A stretch of DNA of 9,338 nt from CAZTCJ01 sp964612085 (GTDB taxonomy: Bacteria > Pseudomonadota > Alphaproteobacteria > JAJFIK01). Below the pieces are notes generated by a model. The model made no database searches and was not told the origin of the DNA. It was given only the letters and a program-made list of their open reading frames with translations. Both the position numbers and the translations under genes were made by a program. Each line of letters starts with the position of its first letter. The first letter of the stretch is position 1. Positions 1 through 6,981 of this stretch are shown piece after piece. Where the stretch lies: positions 1 through 9,338 of the forward strand of contig CAZTCJ010000121.1 in NCBI GenBank assembly GCA_964612085.1, written 5' to 3'.

Positions 1-18
1 ATTGCTCCAGATCTCGAT

Positions 19-606
19 CTAACGCTGGGCCACCAGGTCGAGCCAGGCGCCGAAATAGCCCTGAACCGCGCCCGCCGACACACCGATCACGGAGGACAGC
101 CCCGTTAAGAGCAGCGCGAAGACCACGGAGGTGCGGAAGCCGTAGATCACACGGGCCAGGAGGTCGCGCTGATGATCGTCCGTCCCGAGCCAGTTCTGGC
201 CATCGGGCGCGGCGGGGGCGGACACCGTCTTGGTCCGCACGATCGTATCGTAATGGTAGGGAATGAGCGGCCATATGGCCCAACCCTTCTCAGCGATCCG
301 CTCCCGAACGAACGGGTCGCGGTAATCGGCCTCCGCCACGAATGTGCCGCCGAATCGGGTCTCCGGATAAAAGGCGACGGCCGGGCTTAGCAGCGCGCCG
401 TCGTAATAGACCAGGATCGGCTTGTCATTGGCGATGAATTCCGCGAACAGGCTGACCGCGAACAGGGCCACGACAATCCGGAGCGACCACAGGCCCCGCT
501 TGTTTGCCTGGAAGTTCTCCCAGCGCCGCCGGTTCATGGGCGACAGGGCGAAGCGCTTGCGCGCCCAAAGACGCCACTGGGTGATATGCGCGTGCAACCC
601 GGCCAT
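19..606 (-). CDS. yejE: YejE-type peptide ABC transporter permease, cut short by an in-frame TAG
   Basis: Inner-membrane permease of a Yej-type (YejABEF) peptide importer; in enteric bacteria this system takes up peptides and microcin C. The cytoplasmic N-terminus has the family pattern LSPMNRRRWENFQANKRG (residues 21-38), a first membrane helix at about 42-59 (ending AEFIAN), a long periplasmic region, then WLGTDDHQRDLLARVIYGFR (139-158), which opens the permease core, and a second helix at about 160-183. I chose the ATG at 606 because it overlaps the yejB stop as TGATG, typical of coupled translation; an upstream in-frame ATG at 648 lies inside yejB. The frame reads LVAQR then TAG at residue 196, whereas the family reads QRFIEIWS. 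After the TAG the same frame continues IEIWSN to base 1, so a substitution, not a frameshift, made the stop. Intact family members are about 340-400 residues, so this one is probably a pseudogene or contains a base error. Confidence 0.85.
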   Translation of the reverse strand: MAGLHAHITQWRLWARKRFALSPMNRRRWENFQANKRGLWSLRIVVALFAVSLFAEFIANDKPILVYYDGALLSPAVAFYPETRFGGTFVAEADYRDPFVRERIAEKGWAIWPLIPYHYDTIVRTKTVSAPAAPDGQNWLGTDDHQRDLLARVIYGFRTSVVFALLLTGLSSVIGVSAGAVQGYFGAWLDLVAQR

Positions 607-1688
607 CACGCCTCCCGCGATTCGAAATCGATGCGGGGATCGACCCACATATAGGTCAGATCGCTGATCAGCGTGATGACGAGACCGATCAGCCCATAAA
701 TGTAAAGCGTGGCGAAGACCACCGCGTAATCCCGGTTGACGATGGATTCGAACGCCAGCCGCCCCAGCCCGTCGAGGGAGAAAATCGTCTCGATCAGGAG
801 CGACCCGGTGAAGAAGATGCTGACGAACGCGCCCGGGAACCCTGCGATCACGATCAGCATGGCGTTGCGGAATACATGGCCGTAAAGCACGCGGCCCTCT
901 TCCAGGCCCTTGGCGCGGGCCGTCACCACATATTGCTTGTTGATCTCATCGAGGAACGAGTTTTTTGTCAGCAGGGTGATGGTGGCGAAGCCGCTGATCA
1001 GCATGGAGGCGAGCGGCAATGTCAGGTGCCAGGCATAATCGGCGATCTTGGCGGGCCAGGACATTTCCGCCCAGCCTTCCGAAACGAGCCCTTTGGCCGG
1101 GAACAGGTCGAAGAACGAGCCGCCCGCGAACATCACGATCAAAAACACGGCGAACAGAAAGCCCGGAATGGCATAGGCCACGATGACGATAGCACTGGTC
1201 CAGACATCGAAGGCCGAGCCGTCCTTGACCGCCTTGCGGATGCCGAGCGGGATCGACACCAGATAAGTGATGAGCGTGGTCCACAGGCCGAGCGAAATCG
1301 AGACCGGCAGTTTCTCACCGATGAGCTGCAAGACCGGCACGTCGCGGAAGTAACTGTCGCCGAAATCGAAGCGGACGAAATCCCACACCATCTGGGCGAA
1401 ACGCTCATGGGGCGGCTTGTCGAAGCCGAAGCGCTGTTCCAGCTCGGCGATGAATTCCGGATCGAGCCCTTGCGCGCCCCGGTACTGGCCTTCGCTGGTG
1501 GCATCGAAGGCATCAGACCCGCCGCCGCCGAGACGCGCATCGGCGCCCGCCTCATTGCCCTGCAATTGCGCGATCACGCGCTCCACCGGCCCGCCGGGAG
1601 CGAATTGAATGATGACGAAACTGACCAGCAGGATGCCGAACAGAGTCGGCACCATCAGCGCGAGACGCCTGAGAACGTATGAAATCAT
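606..1688 (-). CDS. yejB: YejB-type peptide ABC transporter permease
   Basis: First permease of the Yej peptide ABC importer, in the inner membrane as the partner of YejE. The 360 residues match the usual length for YejB. The N-terminus MISYVLRRLALMVPTLFGIL carries the first helix (about 9-30), as in other DppB/OppB-type permeases. A periplasmic region (31-125) with a Gly/Asp-rich stretch near 47-62 follows, then further helices at about 133-150, 163-188, 222-241, 275-298 and 322-343. The cytoplasmic EAA-type loop that contacts the ATPase is at about 252-275 (VVTARAKGLEEGRVLYGHVF). The C-terminal VDPRIDFE is typical of YejB. The stop overlaps the yejE start by one base (TGATG). The start follows GAGAAG immediately, a poorly spaced ribosome site. 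It lies 59 bases after the cytochrome gene on the same strand, with no yejA between them and no clear promoter, so it may be read through from upstream. Confidence 0.93.
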   Translation of the reverse strand: MISYVLRRLALMVPTLFGILLVSFVIIQFAPGGPVERVIAQLQGNEAGADARLGGGGSDAFDATSEGQYRGAQGLDPEFIAELEQRFGFDKPPHERFAQMVWDFVRFDFGDSYFRDVPVLQLIGEKLPVSISLGLWTTLITYLVSIPLGIRKAVKDGSAFDVWTSAIVIVAYAIPGFLFAVFLIVMFAGGSFFDLFPAKGLVSEGWAEMSWPAKIADYAWHLTLPLASMLISGFATITLLTKNSFLDEINKQYVVTARAKGLEEGRVLYGHVFRNAMLIVIAGFPGAFVSIFFTGSLLIETIFSLDGLGRLAFESIVNRDYAVVFATLYIYGLIGLVITLISDLTYMWVDPRIDFESREA

Positions 1689-1747
1689 CTTCTCAAGCTG
1701 AAACGGTTCGGAGGCAAGAGCAAGACCCGGCTATCGCAGGCCCATCG

Positions 1748-2461
1748 TTATTGAGGCGTCTGGCCCCCGGCGCCCGGCATCGTATCTTCAGACGGTGTGT
1801 CTTCGGGCATTGCGTCTTCGGGCGCGGCGCCTTCCGGGGCCACCTCTTCCGCCGCAGCGCCGTCCTCGGCAGCCGCCGCGTCGGCAGCGGACTCTTCCGG
1901 CGCTTCGGCGGCCATCGGTTCAGGCAACGGCACCGGCGCATCGGTCTGCTGACGCATATAGGCGATCACATTGATGCGGTCGCGCTGGCGCTTCAGCCCG
2001 GCAAAGGCCATGAGGGTGCCCGGCGCCCAGCCGCGCGGGTCTTCCAGATAGGCGTACATCTTCTCATAGGTCCAATCGCCGTCCTTGCCTTGAAGGGCGC
2101 TGGAGTAATTGAACCCGTCCTTGGCCGCGATATCGCCGCCGAAAACATTGTAAAGATTGGGACCGACCTTGTTGGCGCCGCCCTTGTCGAAGCCATGACA
2201 GGAGGTGCACAGCGCCGCCACCCGCTCACCGGCCTCGGCGCTCGCTTCCTGCATCAGCGCACCGAAATCGGGGGCCTCTTCCACCACGGCGGCAGCCGCT
2301 TCAGCACCCGACGCCGAGGCCTGCACTCCTTCGATCACGACAGCCGCCGTTTCCAGCTCCTCGACGGGGCTCAGGATGCCCGCGATCTCGCGAATCACCA
2401 TGATCGCCAGAAGGGCGGCCAGCACCCCACCGAAAATCTTATTCCACTCGAAAGAATCCAT
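1748..2461 (-). CDS. cycM: CycM-like membrane-anchored cytochrome c with an acidic Ala/Pro/Glu tail
   Basis: Class I c-type cytochrome tethered to the inner membrane with the heme domain in the periplasm; in rhizobia CycM-type proteins carry electrons from the bc1 complex towards terminal oxidases. Residues 1-8 (MDSFEWNK) and the single uncleaved helix at about 9-31 match the alphaproteobacterial family. An Ala/Glu/Val linker (32-62) leads to the heme domain with CTSCH at 85-89 (Cys85 and Cys88 bind heme, His89 is an axial ligand), the conserved GPNLYNVFGG (100-109), and APGTLMAFAGL (147-156), whose Met151 is the expected second axial ligand. After QQTD the last ~60 residues (176-237) have no Lys or Arg and many Glu, Asp, Ala and Pro, with short repeats such as EDAMPED and SEDTMPG; this tail makes the protein longer than usual. 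GGAG lies 8 bases before the ATG. Divergent from kdsB, a linkage common in alphaproteobacteria. Confidence 0.9.
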   Translation of the reverse strand: MDSFEWNKIFGGVLAALLAIMVIREIAGILSPVEELETAAVVIEGVQASASGAEAAAAVVEEAPDFGALMQEASAEAGERVAALCTSCHGFDKGGANKVGPNLYNVFGGDIAAKDGFNYSSALQGKDGDWTYEKMYAYLEDPRGWAPGTLMAFAGLKRQRDRINVIAYMRQQTDAPVPLPEPMAAEAPEESAADAAAAEDGAAAEEVAPEGAAPEDAMPEDTPSEDTMPGAGGQTPQ

Positions 2462-2515
2462 CGTCCAGGCTCCAGGCGGATATCATGACGGTCACTTGCA
2501 TTGCGGCGTGTCAGG

Positions 2516-2544
2516 AACCTAATGGCAGCCCGGCGCACGGGCAA
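2516..2544 (-). promoter_or_regulatory. Weak candidate promoter for the cytochrome c gene
   Basis: On the minus strand TTGCCC (2544-2539) and TAGGTT (2521-2516) are 17 bases apart, about 55 bases before the cytochrome start. The -35 matches TTGACA at four of six positions and the -10 matches TATAAT at only three. The -35 overlaps a perfect 10-base palindrome, CAAGCGCTTG (2542-2551), which could be an operator half or chance. This is inference from spacing and position only. Confidence 0.25.
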
Positions 2545-2595
2545 GCGCTTGTCGGGGATGGCGAAAGGCCGCAAGGCGGTTCATTTCACGTCTCA

Positions 2596-2632
2596 CGGAC
2601 CGCTTGTCCGCGATACCTGTGTACAGTATCCA
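2596..2632 (+). promoter_or_regulatory. Weak candidate promoter with inverted repeats ahead of kdsB
   Basis: TTGTCC (2604-2609) and TATCCA (2627-2632) are 17 bases apart and would start transcription near 2639, about 50 bases before the kdsB ATG. Two small dyads sit on top: CGGAC-cgctt-GTCCG (2596-2610), covering the -35, and GATA-c-CTGT-gt-ACAG-TATC (2612-2630), filling the spacer. Dyads in these positions could be repressor sites. The hexamer matches are modest, so this is a candidate only. The rest of the 230-base divergent gap (2462-2691) shows no gene. Confidence 0.28.
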
Positions 2633-2691
2633 AGCTCTTCTAATCATTCGCGACCAACACCGCCAGAAAGATAAGGCAGCACCGACGACCC

Positions 2692-3459
2692 ATGACCCCG
2701 CTCATCGTCATACCCGCCCGGATGGCCTCCACCCGGCTGCCCGGAAAGCCGCTGGCCGAGATCGGCGGCGTGCCCATGATCGTGCAGGTCTGGCGGCGCG
2801 CCCAGGAAGCGGATCTGGGCCAGGTGCTGGTGGCAGCGGGCGAGGCGGAGATCGCCGACGCGGTGCGCGATCACGGCGGCGACGCGGTTTTGACGCATCC
2901 CGATCATCCCTCCGGCACGGACCGGGTCAAAGAAGCCGCCGACCGGGCCGATCCGGACGGGACGGCCGACATCATCGTCAATCTGCAAGGGGACCTGCCG
3001 GCCATGGCGCCAGGCGATATCCGCGCCGCCGTGGATCCTTTGGACGAAACGCCCCAGGCGGACATCGCCACCCTGGCCGCGCCCATCGCCGATCCGGAGG
3101 AACGGGACGACCCCAGCGTGGTCAAGGCCGTGATCTCCCTGACGGACGGCGCGCGGGTTGGCCGAGGGCTCTATTTCACCCGGGCCACCGCGCCCACCGG
3201 CGACGGGCCGCTTTATCATCATCTGGGCATTTACGCCTTCCGGCGCGCGGCGCTCGACCGTTTCGTCGCCCTGCCGCCCTCGCCCCTTGAGCAACGCGAA
3301 CGCCTGGAACAGTTGCGCGCGTTGGAGGCGGGCATGCGCATCGAAGTCGCGGTGGTGCAATCGGTGCCTCTCAGCGTCGATACGCCCCAGGATCTGGAAA
3401 AAGCTCGCGCCTATTTCGCCGCGCAGAGCGCTCAACCGGCCATGGGGGTGCGGCCATGA
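2692..3459 (+). CDS. kdsB: 3-deoxy-manno-octulosonate cytidylyltransferase (CMP-Kdo synthetase)
   Basis: Cytosolic enzyme that joins Kdo to CTP to give CMP-Kdo, the donor for Kdo transfer onto lipid A. The N-terminal nucleotide-binding signature is IPARMASTRLPGKPL (residues 7-21). SGTDRVKEA (74-82), NLQGDLP (97-103, with the metal-binding Asp at 101), LYHHLGIYAFRR (174-185), SPLEQRERLEQLRALEAG (197-214) and VDTPQDLEKAR (229-239, second metal-binding Asp at 230) follow in the family order. The 255 residues match the usual length. The E. coli form has QGDEP where this one has QGDLP; the Asp is kept. The start matches the family N-terminus, but the nearest purine-rich site (AAGG, 2673-2676) is 15 bases from the ATG, so initiation may be weak. 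It is first in the kdsB-pheA-dapE run, and its TGA overlaps the pheA ATG (ATGA). Confidence 0.95.
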   Translation: MTPLIVIPARMASTRLPGKPLAEIGGVPMIVQVWRRAQEADLGQVLVAAGEAEIADAVRDHGGDAVLTHPDHPSGTDRVKEAADRADPDGTADIIVNLQGDLPAMAPGDIRAAVDPLDETPQADIATLAAPIADPEERDDPSVVKAVISLTDGARVGRGLYFTRATAPTGDGPLYHHLGIYAFRRAALDRFVALPPSPLEQRERLEQLRALEAGMRIEVAVVQSVPLSVDTPQDLEKARAYFAAQSAQPAMGVRP

Positions 3460-4355
3460 CCGGTCTGCCGCCGGAACGCAAGATCGTCTTCCAGGGCGAA
3501 CCGGGCGCTTACTCCCATCTGGCCTGCCGCCAGTTCTTTCCCGATCTGGAAGCCGTGCCGTGTTCGACCTTCGAGGACGCCTTCCAGATGCTGGAGGACG
3601 GGCGCAGCAAGTTCGGCATGATCCCGATCGAGAATTCCGTGGCCGGACGGGTCGCTGACATCCACCACCTGCTGCCGGAATCGAGCCTGCAAGCCGTGGG
3701 CGAACGGTTCCTGCCGATCCGGCACCAGCTTCTGGGTGTTCCGGGTACGGCGTTGAAGCAGCTCAAGACCGCCCACAGCCATCCCATGGCGCTCGGCCAA
3801 TGCCGCAAGACACTGCACGGCCTGGGCATCAAACCGGTGATCGCCGCCGACACCGCGGGATCGGCCCGGACCGTCGCCAGCGCCAAGGATCCCACATGCG
3901 CGGCCGTCGCCTCCACCCTGGCCGCCGAGATCTACGGGCTCGACATCCTGAAAGCGGATATCGAGGACCATAATCACAACACCACGCGCTTTTTCATCCT
4001 GTCCAAGGATCCCTTGATGGCGGACCGGACGGACGGCCCTGTCATCACGAGCTTTTTGTTCCGTGTACGCAATGTTCCTGCTGCTTTGTACAAGACCTTG
4101 GGCGGCTTCGCGACCAATGGCGTGAACATGACGAAGCTGGAAAGCTATCAGCTCGACGGCACTTTCCGCGCGACCCAGTTCTATGCCGATATCGAAGGCC
4201 ATCCGGACGACCGGCTGGTGCGGCTCGCCCTGGAAGAACTGGCGTTCTTTTCCTCCCATCTGAAGATCATCGGCACCTATCCGGCCGATCCGTTCCGCCA
4301 GACCGTGCTGCCGCCGGAGACCGAGCCGCAGCCCAAATCGCTCATGACCAACTAA
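3456..4355 (+). CDS. pheA: Prephenate dehydratase (monofunctional, with ACT domain)
   Basis: Cytosolic enzyme that converts prephenate to phenylpyruvate, the committed step to phenylalanine. There is no chorismate mutase domain, so this is the monofunctional form; 299 residues is normal for it. The catalytic part shows FQGEPGAYSH (12-21), MIPIENSVAGRV (55-66) and NTTRF (175-179), whose TRF motif holds the key threonine. A C-terminal ACT domain (about 197-275) would sense phenylalanine: VPAALYKTLGGF (207-218) and KLESYQ (227-232) sit where the E. coli P-protein has GALV and ESRP. The second motif thus differs from the classical one, so feedback by phenylalanine cannot be assumed from the motif alone. 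The start overlaps the kdsB stop by four bases (ATGA), and a G-rich site (GGGGG, 3444-3448) lies ahead of it within kdsB. dapE follows 23 bases downstream. Confidence 0.95.
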   Translation: MTGLPPERKIVFQGEPGAYSHLACRQFFPDLEAVPCSTFEDAFQMLEDGRSKFGMIPIENSVAGRVADIHHLLPESSLQAVGERFLPIRHQLLGVPGTALKQLKTAHSHPMALGQCRKTLHGLGIKPVIAADTAGSARTVASAKDPTCAAVASTLAAEIYGLDILKADIEDHNHNTTRFFILSKDPLMADRTDGPVITSFLFRVRNVPAALYKTLGGFATNGVNMTKLESYQLDGTFRATQFYADIEGHPDDRLVRLALEELAFFSSHLKIIGTYPADPFRQTVLPPETEPQPKSLMTN

Positions 4356-4378
4356 GGTCCGTGGGGTAAGCTCAAGGC

Positions 4379-5536
4379 ATGGATCCGGCCGATCTGACAC
4401 GGCGCTTGGTGCGCATCGACAGCGTGACGCCCCGCGATGGCGGCGCCATGGATCTGTTGGAGCACTGGCTCACCCCGCTCGGCTTTCACTGCACGCGCCT
4501 GCCCTTCGGCGACGGCACGCCGGAGCGTCCGCGCATCGAGAACCTCTATGCCCGTCTGGGCACCCGCCCGCCCCATTTCTGCTTTGCGGGCCATACGGAT
4601 GTGGTGCCACCGGGCGCGCTCGAGGACTGGAGCACGGGGCCGTTCGACGCCGCCGAGAAGGACGGCCATCTGGTCGGGCGCGGCGCGGTGGACATGAAAG
4701 GCGCAATCGCCTGCTTCGTCGCCGCCATCAGCCGCTATCTCGCGCATGCCGGATCCTGCCCAGGCTCCATCAGCCTGCTGATCACGGGCGATGAGGAAGG
4801 CCCCGGCGTGGATGGCACAAAGGCGGTCGTGGCCTGGCTCCGGGATCAGGGCGAGAAGATCGACCATTGCCTCGTGGGCGAGCCCACCAATCCGGACCGG
4901 CTCGGTCAGATGATCAAGATCGGCCGGCGCGGCAGTCTCAATGCCCAATTGACGGTCACCGGCACCCAAGGCCATGTGGGCTATCCGGCGCGGGCGGACA
5001 ATCCGATCCCCCGGCTCGTGCGCATTCTCGATACGCTTGTCTCGACACGCCTCGATGAGGGCACGGACCATTTCGACCCGAGCGGCCTGCAGGTCACATC
5101 GATCGATGTGGGCAATCCCGCCACCAATGTCATTCCGGCCCGTGCGGACGCCCGCTTCAATATCCGCTTCAACGACCGCCATACGGGAGACAGCCTCTCG
5201 TGCTGGCTCCATGAGGTCTGCGCATCCGTCGCGGGCGAAACGGGCTACCGCCTCGACATCGCGGTGACCGGCGATGCGTTTTTGACCGAACCGGGACCGT
5301 TCGTCAGCATCTTGAGCGATGCGGTGACAACAGTGACAGGTGAGACGCCGGTGCTCTCTACCAGCGGCGGCACGTCGGATGCCCGCTTCATCAAGGATCT
5401 GTGCCAGGTGGCGGAATTCGGTCTGGTGGGCCGGACCATGCACAAGATCGACGAACAGGTCGCGCTTGCCGATCTCGAGGCGCTGACGGCCATCTACGCC
5501 CGCATTCTCGACGGGTATTTCACGCACGCATGGTGA
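4379..5536 (+). CDS. dapE: Succinyl-diaminopimelate desuccinylase
   Basis: Cytosolic dinuclear zinc hydrolase (M20 family) that removes succinate from N-succinyl-LL-diaminopimelate, giving LL-diaminopimelate for lysine and peptidoglycan. All expected metal and catalytic positions are present: GHTDVVPPG (71-79; His72 zinc ligand, Asp74), GRGAVDMKG (100-108; bridging Asp105), TGDEEG (136-141; catalytic Glu139, ligand Glu140), VGEPT (166-170; ligand Glu168) and TMHKIDE (353-359; ligand His355). The dimerisation lid includes GTQGHVGYPARADNPI (195-210) with His199. The 385 residues agree with the usual length of about 375-380. The ATG begins 23 bases after pheA; AAGG lies too close to act as a normal ribosome site, so the start is supported by the family N-terminus (LTRRLVRIDSVTP). 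The stop overlaps the next gene by seven bases. Confidence 0.96.
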   Translation: MDPADLTRRLVRIDSVTPRDGGAMDLLEHWLTPLGFHCTRLPFGDGTPERPRIENLYARLGTRPPHFCFAGHTDVVPPGALEDWSTGPFDAAEKDGHLVGRGAVDMKGAIACFVAAISRYLAHAGSCPGSISLLITGDEEGPGVDGTKAVVAWLRDQGEKIDHCLVGEPTNPDRLGQMIKIGRRGSLNAQLTVTGTQGHVGYPARADNPIPRLVRILDTLVSTRLDEGTDHFDPSGLQVTSIDVGNPATNVIPARADARFNIRFNDRHTGDSLSCWLHEVCASVAGETGYRLDIAVTGDAFLTEPGPFVSILSDAVTTVTGETPVLSTSGGTSDARFIKDLCQVAEFGLVGRTMHKIDEQVALADLEALTAIYARILDGYFTHAW

Positions 5537-6129
5537 GCCTCGATCATATCCGCCGGTCGCTCGGCGCCGCCTGGCGGCTTTTCCTCCATGACGAGGACGG
5601 CATGGAGGCCTTCGACACGAGCTATGAAGGCTTCTGGGCCTCGTTCTGGACCATCGCGCTCACCGCGCCGCTTTATCTGTTCACCTTGCTCCTGGAACCC
5701 ATGGTGCTCGCCGCCGCCGGGCCCGACGCGCCCGCACCGCCCGCCTCCCAGGCCACGTTTCTGGTCAGTGAACTGACCGGTTACGTCTTGAGCTGGATCG
5801 CCTTTCCCGTCGTCATGATCTACATCACCAAGCTGCTGCGGCTCGGGCAGCGCTACGTGCCTTTGATCGTCGCCTATAACTGGACGGTCATGCTGCTGTC
5901 GCTGATCGCCTTGCCGCCCCATATCTTGTTCGCCCTGGGACTGATCAGCCTGGAATCCCTGGTGATCCTGTCCGTCGTCGTCTTTACCCTGTCGATTTAC
6001 GTGCGCTGGCTGGTGGTGCGGATCGCCCTTTTCACATCGGGCGTGACCGCGTTCGGCATCGTCGCGCTCGATATTCTGACCGGCCTTCTGATCCTGAACC
6101 TGATGGACCGGCTTCACAGCCCGGTATGA
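5530..6129 (+). CDS. Uncharacterised multi-helix membrane protein coupled to dapE
   Basis: I do not recognise a named family; a Yip1-like or small-permease fold is possible but unproven. The ATG at 5530 overlaps the dapE stop by seven bases (ATGGTGA), so translation is probably coupled. The 199-residue product has a short N-terminal cytoplasmic part with HIRRSLGAAWRLF (6-18) and FDTSYEGFWASFW (28-40), then about five hydrophobic helices: about 38-62, 80-100, 110-135, 140-160 and 168-192. An Ala/Pro loop (63-76) lies between helices 1 and 2. Basic residues fall at 101-108 and 159-164, and polar groups are few, so no catalytic motif is visible. The frame is open upstream to 5401, but that part only shadows dapE. 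It ends 13 bases before the convergent truA stop, with no visible terminator. Coding is clear from length, hydrophobic pattern and codon bias; function is unknown. Confidence 0.85.
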   Translation: MVSLDHIRRSLGAAWRLFLHDEDGMEAFDTSYEGFWASFWTIALTAPLYLFTLLLEPMVLAAAGPDAPAPPASQATFLVSELTGYVLSWIAFPVVMIYITKLLRLGQRYVPLIVAYNWTVMLLSLIALPPHILFALGLISLESLVILSVVVFTLSIYVRWLVVRIALFTSGVTAFGIVALDILTGLLILNLMDRLHSPV

Positions 6130-6142
6130 CGCAGCCGTTTGT

Positions 6143-6883
6143 TCAGTAGTCCACGCGTTCCAGATAAAGGCCTTCCGGCGGCGCGATCGGGCCGCAGGCT
6201 TTTCTGTCCCGTGCCTCCAGGGCTTTCGCCAGCATGCGGGGCGTCCATTTGCCTTCACCCACGAGCTTCAGGCTGCCGACGAAAGAGCGCACCTGATTGT
6301 GCAGGAAACTTTGCGCACTGACGGTGATCTGGATTTCGTCGGCGAGCCGCGCCACCCGGATCGCTTCCACCGTGCGCACGGGCGACTTGGCCTGACAGCG
6401 GCTCGCCCGGAACGTGGTGAAATCATGGGTGCCTACAAGCGCCTGGGCCGCCTTATGCATCGCCTCGGCATCCAACGGCACGGGAACGAGCCAGGCCAGA
6501 TCCTTCTCCACGGTCAACGGCGCCCGGCGATTGACGATCCGGTAGAGATAATGGCGCTGGCGGGCGGAAAACCGCGCATGGAATTCCGGCGAGACCGCGT
6601 CCGCCCGCACCACGGCCACCGGATGGGGTTTCATGTGATAGTTGAGGGCGTCGCGCACCTTGTCGGCGCGAGTGTCTTTTTCAAGATCCACATGGGCGAC
6701 CTGGCCCAGCGCATGAACTCCGGCATCGGTGCGTCCGGCCCCATAGACCCGCACGGTCTCGCCGGAGAAACGCTTGACCGCTTCCTCCACCACCGCCTGC
6801 ACCGACAGGCCATTGTCCTGGTGCTGCCAGCCGACAAAGGCCATGCCGTCATATTCGAAAATGAGCTTGTAGCGCGTCGTCAT
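6143..6883 (-). CDS. truA: tRNA pseudouridine(38-40) synthase TruA
   Basis: Converts uridines 38, 39 and 40 in the tRNA anticodon arm to pseudouridine. The N-terminus has YKLIFEYDGMAFVGWQ (5-20), the usual TruA opening. The catalytic aspartate is Asp53 in GAGRTDAGVHALGQ (48-61). FHARFSARQRHYLYRI (101-116), GTHDFTTFRAS (150-160) and SFLHNQVRSFVGSL (192-205) are further conserved blocks, and the protein ends GLYLERVDY. The 246 residues are typical. No good ribosome site is visible before the ATG, whose position rests on homology. It converges with the dapE operon on its 3' side. In some alphaproteobacteria truA and dapE lie near fmt and def; fmt and def are absent here. Confidence 0.96.
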   Translation of the reverse strand: MTTRYKLIFEYDGMAFVGWQHQDNGLSVQAVVEEAVKRFSGETVRVYGAGRTDAGVHALGQVAHVDLEKDTRADKVRDALNYHMKPHPVAVVRADAVSPEFHARFSARQRHYLYRIVNRRAPLTVEKDLAWLVPVPLDAEAMHKAAQALVGTHDFTTFRASRCQAKSPVRTVEAIRVARLADEIQITVSAQSFLHNQVRSFVGSLKLVGEGKWTPRMLAKALEARDRKACGPIAPPEGLYLERVDY

Positions 6884-6909
6884 GGGCTTTGGTTAAAGCA
6901 AGGTACTGC

Positions 6910-6937
6910 CGGGCGCCAGGCGATTTGGCGGCGCCCG
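6910..6937 (-). repeat. GC-rich inverted repeat between the CsbD-like gene and truA
   Basis: CGGGCGCC (6910-6917) and GGCGCCCG (6930-6937) form a perfect 8-base stem with a 12-base loop in the 98-base gap (6884-6981). Neither strand has a T-run after it, so it is not a standard intrinsic terminator. It might still slow polymerase, stabilise the upstream message 3' end, or be chance in GC-rich DNA. The rest of the gap shows no gene. Confidence 0.4.
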
Positions 6938-6981
6938 CCTTCTCTCAAGCCCTGCGATGCCCCACAGCGCGGGCCGGGCGG

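Noticed and set aside
19..21. Reassignment of TAG as a sense codon
   Set aside because: nudC ends at a TAG at the expected family length, so TAG works as a stop in this genome; a local mutation or base error is simpler.
876..1682. Long plus-strand open frame opposite yejB
   Set aside because: Its product is rich in Arg, His, Gln and Asp with no family pattern, and it mirrors the GC-rich codon bias of yejB, which has clear homology and membrane helices.
1679..2488. Plus-strand open frame of 269 residues opposite the cytochrome c gene
   Set aside because: The opposite strand has the CTSCH heme site, a membrane anchor and a proper ribosome site; this frame is Arg/His-rich and featureless.
3432..5527. 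Two long minus-strand open frames (3432-4400 and 4352-5527) opposite pheA and dapE
   Set aside because: Both are antisense shadows of genes with complete catalytic motifs; no ribosome site or family signature supports them.
5401..5529. Earlier start giving the membrane protein 43 more residues
   Set aside because: The added part is a Gly/Arg-rich shadow of the dapE 3' end; the ATG at 5530 overlapping the dapE stop is the better start.
6910..6937. Intrinsic terminator between the CsbD-like gene and truA
   Set aside because: The stem is perfect and GC-rich, but neither strand has a T-run after it, so I list it only as an inverted repeat.
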